The position numbers were made by a program, and so were the translations under genes. Positions 58,310-64,000 of a stretch of DNA of 64,000 nucleotides are shown here, one piece after another. The notes under the pieces are model-generated. The model worked only from the letters and a program-made list of their open reading frames with translations, ran no database searches and was not told the origin of the DNA. Origin of the DNA: Paenibacillus sabuli. Lineage in GTDB: Bacteria > Bacillota > Bacilli > Paenibacillales > Paenibacillaceae. The stretch lies in assembly GCF_014705605.1 (NCBI RefSeq), contig NZ_JACXIZ010000019.1:62001-126000 (forward strand), written 5' to 3'. How positions within the stretch are numbered: position 1 is the stretch's first letter; each line of letters starts with the position of its first letter.

Positions 58310-59473
58310 CTAGAGCAGCCCTTGCAGCTTTGCGATGGCGGCGCTGCGAATTTCCGCCTTGGCCGCGGCATACTCGCGCTTCCACGATTCGCCTTTCTCG
58401 AAGCTGAGCTGCTGCGCTTCGAACGCTTGGCGCGCCTCGCTCAGCAACGCATTGAACTTGGTGTCGCATTCCCCTTCCGCTTCGCTTACCTTGTCCAGCA
58501 GCCCGCCGCCGATCGCTTCGATGGACTGTCCTTCCGCTGCGTTTTCCAACTCGCTCGCAGCTTCCGCTATCAACGTCTGAGATTGCTGCGTACAGCTGCT
58601 TTTGAGCTGCTGCAGCTTATTTTCGTAGGTTGCGGCCAGCTTCCGGCGCTGCTCGTCCTGCTCATCCCGACCGCCCTCACTGGACTGGCCGCCGCCCGTT
58701 GCGCCGGAGTCGCCCGGTGCAGCGTCCGCTCCCCCTCCCGGAGCAGCAGTCGCTTCCCGCTCCGGCTGTGCCGCCGCGTCAGCCGCCTCTGATGACGATG
58801 CCGTCTCGGACGCCATCTGCCCGCTGCCGCTTCGCCCGTCGGCCGCGCCCGATGACGTGCTCGGTCGGTCCGCGTCCGGTGCCGCGCCAGTCCCCGCCGC
58901 ATCCGGATCGTCTCCGTCCGGCGCGCCGCTCTGCGCTTCGTCCCGATGCGCCGCCACGATCCGCGCGCGCTCGGCCTCGTCCATGACGCCGACGGCCTCG
59001 ATCGGATAGTCCGGATCGGCGATGACGAGATACTTGCCGTAGCGGCTCGTGATGGCCCGCAGCGTCTCCAGCTCCTCGTCCGACAGCTTCGCCAGCAGCA
59101 GCTCCCGGATCGCTTGCTTCTCGGCGGTCGTCAGCGTCTCGGTCGACTGGCCCATCAACTGCCGCATCTCGCCCATCGTCAGCTCGGACTGCATCAGGAT
59201 GGCGGCCACGTCGAGCGCGTCGCGCCAGCCGATCGGCTCGTCCGTCAGCGTGCCCGCTTGCTCCACCGCCTCTTCGAGCAGGGGCGGGATCGCGCCGTCG
59301 TCCGCCGCCGCATCGGTCTGCTCCGCGAGCAGCTGCCGCTGCCGGATCTCGTCCAGATCGGCGCTGCGCAGCTGCCAATAGAGCACGAGCGCCGCCGTCG
59401 TCGCCAGCACGAGCGCGACCGCCAGCGTGATCAGCACGATTGTTCGGATTCGTCTTGGTCTTGCTCTTCTCAT
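58310..59473 (-). CDS. Membrane-anchored low-complexity protein of unknown function
   Basis: Start at 59473 (MRRARPRRIRTIVLIT); about 387 aa. A basic N-terminus precedes one membrane helix (TIVLITLAVALVLATTAALV), then a helical region (EEAVEQAGTLTDEPIGWRDA, MGEMRQLMGQSTETLTTAEK), a Ser/Gly/Ala/Asp-rich low-complexity linker at about 190-280 and a C-terminal helical domain with two Cys (SCTQQSQTL and EGECDTKF). It lies downstream of the SLH protein gene on the same strand but beyond a terminator. I do not recognise a family; it could be a cell-surface or envelope-stress protein. Confidence 0.75.
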   Translation of the reverse strand: MRRARPRRIRTIVLITLAVALVLATTAALVLYWQLRSADLDEIRQRQLLAEQTDAAADDGAIPPLLEEAVEQAGTLTDEPIGWRDALDVAAILMQSELTMGEMRQLMGQSTETLTTAEKQAIRELLLAKLSDEELETLRAITSRYGKYLVIADPDYPIEAVGVMDEAERARIVAAHRDEAQSGAPDGDDPDAAGTGAAPDADRPSTSSGAADGRSGSGQMASETASSSEAADAAAQPEREATAAPGGGADAAPGDSGATGGGQSSEGGRDEQDEQRRKLAATYENKLQQLKSSCTQQSQTLIAEAASELENAAEGQSIEAIGGGLLDKVSEAEGECDTKFNALLSEARQAFEAQQLSFEKGESWKREYAAAKAEIRSAAIAKLQGLL

Positions 59474-59509
59474 CTCCTCATCCCTTCCTTCCGTGCCCCA
59501 GGGCGAATG

Positions 59510-59559
59510 AAAAAGCCGGGGCCGAACCGGAAACGACAGTCTCCGCATTCGGCCCCGGC
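59510..59559 (-). terminator. Terminator of the large SLH gene
   Basis: GCCGGGGCCGAA (59548-59559, minus strand) pairs exactly with TTCGGCCCCGGC (59515-59526), with a 21-base loop, followed by TTTTT. Confidence 0.88.
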
Positions 59560-59572
59560 AAGGAACTTCCGC

Positions 59573-62092
59573 TTATTGAATCAATGCATAGATGATAACC
59601 GCTGCGTCAGCCCGGCTCGCATGCTCCGCCGGACGAAAACGCTCGCCCTGGCCGTCGATCAGTCCGCTGCTGGCGGCCAGAGCGACGCCGTCCTTGAGCG
59701 ACGGATGCACCTCGGCCCCGTCCCGAACCCCGGCCAGCACCGCATCCGGATCGCCCACCTCCGTCACCGCCTCGCGCTGCTGCAAGCCGCGCGCCACCAT
59801 CGTCGCCATCTCCGCATGCGTGATCGGCGAGGCCGGGTCGAAGCGCGCCGCGCTGCGGCCGTGGATCAGGCCGTGCTTGGCCGCGGCGCCGATATACGGC
59901 GCCGACCAATGCCCCTGCCCGACGTCGCCGAAGGTCGCGCCCCCGCGATCCGGGGCGAGGCCGAGCGCCAGCACGAGCATCTTGGCGAATTCGGCCCGGG
60001 TCACATCCCCCTCCGGCGCGAACACGCCGTCGCGCCGACCCTCGATAATGCCCTGCGCCGCCACATAGTCGATTGCCGTGCCGGCCCATTCCTGTACAGC
60101 GGCCAGATCGTCAAAGCGCGCCTGCAGCTCGAGCGCGACATACGTCGCCAGTGCCTGCGGCTGCTCGATCAGCTTGCCGTCGCGGGCGCTGCCGCCCATG
60201 AGCGACAGTCGGTCGCCGTCAATCCGGCCGAGCACGACCCGCTCCGCGCGGGAGCCGCTCACGCCCTGCAGCGGCAGCTCCAGCTCGAGCGGCGTCTCCA
60301 GCTCCTCTACCGGCTCGCCGTCCGCGGTCAGCTCGAGCGCGTATACGGACGAGCGCAGCGGCGAGTGCGTCGCTGCCCGGGCGACCGCCTCGTCCACGCG
60401 GCGGATCGTCAGGGCGAGATCGCCCTCCAGTCCGTCGAGCGACAGCTTGACGAGCAGGCCGTCCAGCGCGAAGCCCAGCTGCGGCACGTCGGCGCTCGCC
60501 AGCTCCTCCACCAGCGATGCCGGCACCTCGAAGGTCAGCGTCTCCGCCGCGACATCTTCCGCCTGGAGCGTAATCGCCGGCTCGGGCAGCTCGCCCAGCA
60601 GCTCGCGAATCACCGCATCCGGCAGATCGGCGAAGCGCGCGCGCACCGCGGACTCGCCTTCCCGAAGCTGCTCGGCCGCATCCAGCACCGCGTCCGCATC
60701 GACTGCCGCCGTCGCCTCCGCTCCGGAGGTCGAGATCCACGGCGTCGCGTCCAGCCGGCCGATACCGCCCCAGATGCCGCGGATCAGCTCCAGCGCCTCG
60801 CGAATCAGCGCGGCGCGCTCGCTCGGCGTGGCGTCGGCCAGCTCCGCCGCGATCGCATTGAGCCGAGCGAGCACCTGCTGCAGCTCGCCCGGATCGACCG
60901 GCGGCACGATGACGCCTCCGCCTCCGCCGTTATTGCCGCCCCCGTTGTTCCCTCCGTTGTTCCCGCCATTGCCGCCATTATTGCCGCCACCGCCATTATT
61001 GCCGCCTCCGTTGTTGCCGCCGCCCGCTTCGTTCGTCAGCGTGACTTCCTCGGAGAAGATGACCTTGTCGTACATCCGCTCGCGGGCCTCGATGACCGCC
61101 GTCGCGGACTCAACCGAAGCCGGGATCGTCACGACGCCGTTACCCGAGACGGACACATCGCTGCTGCCGCTCACCTTGGACCAGCGCAGCATCAGATTCG
61201 GCACCTCGAGACCGTGCACGCGCAGCGTGTGCGTCAGCTTGCGGCCGTCATTCGTCACCTCGGCCTCGGCCTCGGTCTCCGAGCGCACATAGGCGATCAT
61301 CATGGAATTGAAGGCCGGGCCGATCAGCTCCGGCGACAGCGCTTCGCGGAAATTACGGATGAAGGCCACTACATCGTCGCCGGTGATGCCGAGCTCGTCG
61401 ACGATGCTGCTGACCTCGTAGCTGTCCTTGTCGGCGAGCACATCGCGGATCGCATCGCCGATCAGCTTGTTCTGCGCCTCGACGTCGGACATCAGCTTCA
61501 GCAGCTCGGCCGGATTGGCCTCCTCGACGAGCCGCACGACTTCATCGATGATCGCCCCCTGCACGCCGCCCGGTCCGCCGGGCCCGTTGCCGAAGGCGAA
61601 CAGCATGATATCGTCGACCGTCAGATCGTCCACGCCGCCTGCCGTCGCGACCTGCTGCAGCGCCGCATGATAGCCCGGGTCGGTGCGCAGCGCCTCCAGA
61701 TTGGCCGCCGTCGCGTCGTACTGCAGGCTGCCGACATCGACCATGAAGTGGAACAGCGTCTCCTTGACGGAAGGGTCGACTTGCCCCTCCAGCTTCGTCC
61801 AGATCGGATCGACCAGCTCGCCGTGCTCCGCAAAGGTCAGCATCCGAATCTCGTCGCGCAGATCGCGCACCTGCTGGACGTCGACCGGATCGCCGGCGCT
61901 GAGCGCGGCGTGCACCTTTTGCATCCGCGCCAGGAAGGCCGCGCTGAGGAACGGCTCGTCGGCGGCATAGGCCGCGGCTTGCAGGCCCAGCTTGTCCGCC
62001 AGACCTTGCGTACTGAGCGGCAGACCGGCGAAGGTCGTGGCCGACAGCGACATCGCCAGCGTGGCGGATACGACAGTTTTTCTCCATTTCAC
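59573..62092 (-). CDS. Large SLH-domain surface protein with Gly/Asn-rich linker
   Basis: The 839-aa protein starts at a GTG, 7 bases after GAGGTGA. A signal peptide (TVVSATLAMSLSATTFAG) is followed by a helical N-terminal domain of about 270 residues, a beta-rich Ig-like part (VSGSSDVSVSGNGVVTIPAS), a Gly/Asn linker built from GGGNNGG units (about 360-395), a Glu/Leu/Ala-rich middle and C-terminal SLH domains (TAIDYVAAQGIIEGRRDGVF then APEGDVTRAEFAKML; GATFGDVGQGHWSAPYIGAA; LAASSGLIDGQGERFRPAEH). It is attached to the cell wall non-covalently. Specific function unknown; the similar overall plan suggests a structural or adhesive surface protein. Confidence 0.85.
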   Translation of the reverse strand: MKWRKTVVSATLAMSLSATTFAGLPLSTQGLADKLGLQAAAYAADEPFLSAAFLARMQKVHAALSAGDPVDVQQVRDLRDEIRMLTFAEHGELVDPIWTKLEGQVDPSVKETLFHFMVDVGSLQYDATAANLEALRTDPGYHAALQQVATAGGVDDLTVDDIMLFAFGNGPGGPGGVQGAIIDEVVRLVEEANPAELLKLMSDVEAQNKLIGDAIRDVLADKDSYEVSSIVDELGITGDDVVAFIRNFREALSPELIGPAFNSMMIAYVRSETEAEAEVTNDGRKLTHTLRVHGLEVPNLMLRWSKVSGSSDVSVSGNGVVTIPASVESATAVIEARERMYDKVIFSEEVTLTNEAGGGNNGGGNNGGGGNNGGNGGNNGGNNGGGNNGGGGGVIVPPVDPGELQQVLARLNAIAAELADATPSERAALIREALELIRGIWGGIGRLDATPWISTSGAEATAAVDADAVLDAAEQLREGESAVRARFADLPDAVIRELLGELPEPAITLQAEDVAAETLTFEVPASLVEELASADVPQLGFALDGLLVKLSLDGLEGDLALTIRRVDEAVARAATHSPLRSSVYALELTADGEPVEELETPLELELPLQGVSGSRAERVVLGRIDGDRLSLMGGSARDGKLIEQPQALATYVALELQARFDDLAAVQEWAGTAIDYVAAQGIIEGRRDGVFAPEGDVTRAEFAKMLVLALGLAPDRGGATFGDVGQGHWSAPYIGAAAKHGLIHGRSAARFDPASPITHAEMATMVARGLQQREAVTEVGDPDAVLAGVRDGAEVHPSLKDGVALAASSGLIDGQGERFRPAEHASRADAAVIIYALIQ

Positions 62093-62324
62093 GTAGAAAT
62101 CACCTCTTCAATAAATTTAAAAAATCAGAAGTGCGATAAAAAAGTGCCAGAGTGTCCGAAATTGCGTTGGAGAAGCGAAGCGCCCGATCTTTTGCTCCTC
62201 GATTTCTTCCTCTGAATGAGTCTTATTCAAGAAATAGAGGAGGTACAATGTTTCGAAGAAACATCGCTTCGGGAGCATACGGAAGCGCATTTCGGACACG
62301 GCGGCATACTTTTTCAACGCACGA
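62093..62324. other. Intergenic region with long-range inverted repeat and palindrome
   Basis: Between the ugd-2 stop and the SLH gene start. It contains GTGTCCGAAAT (about 62153-62163) and its exact complement ATTTCGGACAC (about 62291-62301), roughly 130 bases apart, and TGTTTC-GAA-GAAACA (62249-62263). A short plus-strand frame (62248-62328, 26 codons, MFRRNIASGAYG...) follows GAGGAGG by 4 bases. The SLH gene promoter must lie here but is not obvious. Confidence 0.5.
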
Positions 62325-63656
62325 TTAGATCAGCTCGTGCAGCGCGATATCCTCGTTGTTCATCGCCGGGCGTCCGACCGGATAATAGGCAAAGTGAGCG
62401 CCGGCCAGCTGCTCCGCGCTGTAGGCATTGCGCCCGTCGATCAGGATCGGCCGCGCCATCGCCCGCTCCACCTCGCGCAGATCCTGGCGCAGGTACTGGC
62501 TCCACTCGGTCAGCAGACATAGCGCGTCCGCGCCTCGCACCGCGTCCAGCGGCTGCTCGCACCAGACGATGCGCGGATCGGCGGCGATCCGGCGAAAATT
62601 CGGCATCGCGATCGGATCGTGCACCACCGGCGTCGCGCCAAGCTCGAGCAGCCGCTCGATGATCTCGATCGCCGGGGCGTCGCGCACGTCGTCGGTCTCC
62701 GGCTTGAACGCCAGGCCCCAGATTGCGACCCGCCGCCCCTGCAGATGCCCGAGCGCGCGCAGCAGCTTGTCGATCACGCCGAAGCGCTGCATGTGGTTGA
62801 CCTCGACGACCGACTTGAGCAGCTTGAAGTCGTAGGCCACATTGCCCGCGATCTGGATGAGCGCCTTCGTGTCCTTGGGGAAGCAGGAGCCGCCGTAGCC
62901 GATGCCCGCCCGCAGGAACGCCGCCCCGATCCGCCGGTCCAGCCCCATGCCGCCGGCCACCTCGGTGACGTCGGCGCCGACCTTCTCGCAGATGTTGGCG
63001 ATCTCGTTGATGAACGAGATCTTGGTCGCCAGGAAGGCATTAGACGCGTACTTGATCATCTCGGCGCTGCGGATGTCCGTGACGATCAACTGGTCGGTCA
63101 GCGGACGATGCAGCTCCTGCAGCGTATGGGCGGCGCGGCTGCTGTCCGCGCCGATCACGATGCGGTCGGGGTGCAGCGTGTCCTGGACCGCCGAGCCCTC
63201 CCGCAAGAATTCCGGCACCGACGCCATCTCGAACGGCTGCCGCGTACGCGCGGCGATCAGCCCCCGCACCGCCTCGTTGGTGCCGACGGGCACGGTGCTC
63301 TTGATGACGATCAATTGATAATGCCCGAGCGCCTCGCCGATCTCGGCCGCCACCGACTCGATGTAGCGCATATCGGCCTCGCCGCTCGGCAACGGCGGGG
63401 TGCCGACGGCGATGATGACCAGCTCGGAGAGGCGCATCGCCTCGTGCAGGTCGGACGTGTAGCTGAGCCGGCCGCGCCGCACGTTGGCATCGGCCAGCTC
63501 CTTCAGGCCCGGCTCGTAGATCGGAATCTCGCCGCGCTCCAGCTGCATGATCTTGTGCGCGTCCTTGTCCACGCAGACGACACGGTTGCCCAGCTCGGCG
63601 TAGCATACGCCCGACACCAGGCCGACATAGCCGGTGCCCACCACTGTAATGTTCAT
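62325..63656 (-). CDS. UDP-glucose/GDP-mannose dehydrogenase family protein (second copy)
   Basis: The 443-aa protein starts at ATG 63656 (MNITVVGTGYVGLVSGVCYA) 10 bases after GAGGAG; the longer open frame is not needed. It has [40 protein letters not shown] and the catalytic Cys in [16 protein letters not shown], as in UDP-glucose 6-dehydrogenase. It is a divergent paralogue of 48941-50275 with host-like GC. Upstream on the same strand is a mannose-6-phosphate isomerase-type gene, so it may belong to a second polysaccharide locus beyond the window. Confidence 0.93.
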   Translation of the reverse strand: MNITVVGTGYVGLVSGVCYAELGNRVVCVDKDAHKIMQLERGEIPIYEPGLKELADANVRRGRLSYTSDLHEAMRLSELVIIAVGTPPLPSGEADMRYIESVAAEIGEALGHYQLIVIKSTVPVGTNEAVRGLIAARTRQPFEMASVPEFLREGSAVQDTLHPDRIVIGADSSRAAHTLQELHRPLTDQLIVTDIRSAEMIKYASNAFLATKISFINEIANICEKVGADVTEVAGGMGLDRRIGAAFLRAGIGYGGSCFPKDTKALIQIAGNVAYDFKLLKSVVEVNHMQRFGVIDKLLRALGHLQGRRVAIWGLAFKPETDDVRDAPAIEIIERLLELGATPVVHDPIAMPNFRRIAADPRIVWCEQPLDAVRGADALCLLTEWSQYLRQDLREVERAMARPILIDGRNAYSAEQLAGAHFAYYPVGRPAMNNEDIALHELI

Positions 63657-63767
63657 CGCGCTCTCACTCCTCATCGTATAAGTAGGGTCGCACAGCCAGT
63701 CGCCAGTGCCACCGCAAACAGACCCGTTGCCGTGCGCCATAGCCCCGGATCGACTGAATCAGGTCAA

Positions 63768-64000
63768 TCAGGTGGCACAATACCCGACGATCTCCGGCCA
63801 CGCGGTATCCAGCCGCACGATATCCGACTCGCCCAGCTCGCTGCCGCGCATCACCTCGATCAGCTCCATCGCCGTCAGCGCCTGCAGCGCGTGCCGGCAG
63901 CCGGCGGGGATCTGCACCGTCTCGCCCGCCCGCAGCGGCCGCAGCTCGTCCTGCAGCACGAGCCGGCCCTCGCCGCTCAGCACCGTCCATACCTCGCTGC
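63768..64000 (-). CDS. Mannose-6-phosphate isomerase-type cupin (C-terminal part, 5' end outside window)
   Basis: Seventy-six C-terminal codons of a cupin are visible: SEVWTVLSGEGRLVLQDE, AGETVQIPAGCRHALQALTA, MELIEVMRGSELGESDIVRL, the pattern of the type II phosphomannose isomerase cupin found alone or fused to mannose-1-phosphate guanylyltransferase (ManC). It would interconvert fructose-6-P and mannose-6-P for GDP-mannose. Whether it is fused to a guanylyltransferase cannot be seen. The frame enters from the right edge. Confidence 0.82.
   Translation of the reverse strand, partial: SEVWTVLSGEGRLVLQDELRPLRAGETVQIPAGCRHALQALTAMELIEVMRGSELGESDIVRLDTAWPEIVGYCAT

Noticed and set aside
58946-62215. 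1089-codon open frame on the plus strand, the longest in the window
   Set aside because: It is antisense to the large SLH gene and runs through its signal peptide, Gly/Asn linker and terminator. The translation is Arg/Leu/His/Gln-rich with no domain, as expected for the complement of GC-rich coding DNA.

Overview
The window reads as a chromosome segment of a spore-forming, GC-rich member of the Paenibacillaceae (Paenibacillus/Cohnella-like). Evidence: the gene order ychF-prfA-prmC-spoIIR-ywlC-mntP-ywlE-rpiB-ywlG-glyA-upp-(mnaA)-atp on one strand is the Bacillales order, a sporulation gene (spoIIR) is present, the atp cluster is followed by nuoABCDH, and there are two SLH-domain surface proteins. 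The assignment comes from gene content and protein motifs only; no database search was possible.

Region 1 (1-30 kb) is mostly housekeeping and almost entirely on the minus strand: the start of a nuo operon, an HD-GYP-type protein, dps, a large chemotaxis receptor, the complete ATP synthase operon, then cell-wall precursor, pyrimidine salvage, serine/glycine, protein arginine phosphatase, Mn efflux, tRNA t6A, sporulation and translation-termination genes. Several atp genes (atpF, atpA, atpG) are best started at TTG. The run is interrupted at 25.8-28.0 kb by two unrelated minisatellites (11-bp and 13-bp units), a 13-C tract and an IS1595-like gene that appears to lack its catalytic core. An Rrf2-type regulator with a palindrome over its own -10 box lies upstream of trxA.

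Region 2 (30.4-55.7 kb) is a surface-glycan locus. A GC-rich half (30.4-37.2 kb) carries rmlA-C-B-D for dTDP-L-rhamnose, a priming glycosylphosphotransferase and two GT2 glycosyltransferases. A clearly AT-rich half (37.2-51.2 kb) carries further glycosyltransferases, a putative SGNH/alpha-beta-type hydrolase, a methyltransferase with a long coiled coil, two related large glycosyltransferases, a TagG-like ABC permease, an ATPase protein with two fused TagH-like domains, ugd and galU. On the plus strand, just beyond, is an O-antigen-ligase family membrane protein with a C-terminal repeat domain, followed directly by a gene for a small SLH S-layer-type protein with a Tyr-rich N-terminal part. By analogy with S-layer glycosylation clusters of Paenibacillus alvei and Geobacillus, I infer that this locus builds a rhamnose-containing glycan on undecaprenyl phosphate, exports it by ABC transporter and ligates it to the adjacent S-layer protein. 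The methyltransferase coiled coil could act as a WbdD-like chain-length ruler.

Region 3 (55.7-64 kb) holds glnS, a small XRE regulator with overlapping palindromes at its promoter, a low-complexity membrane protein, a second large SLH protein, a second UDP-glucose dehydrogenase family gene and the end of a mannose-6-phosphate isomerase-type cupin that runs off the window, which suggests another polysaccharide locus begins there.
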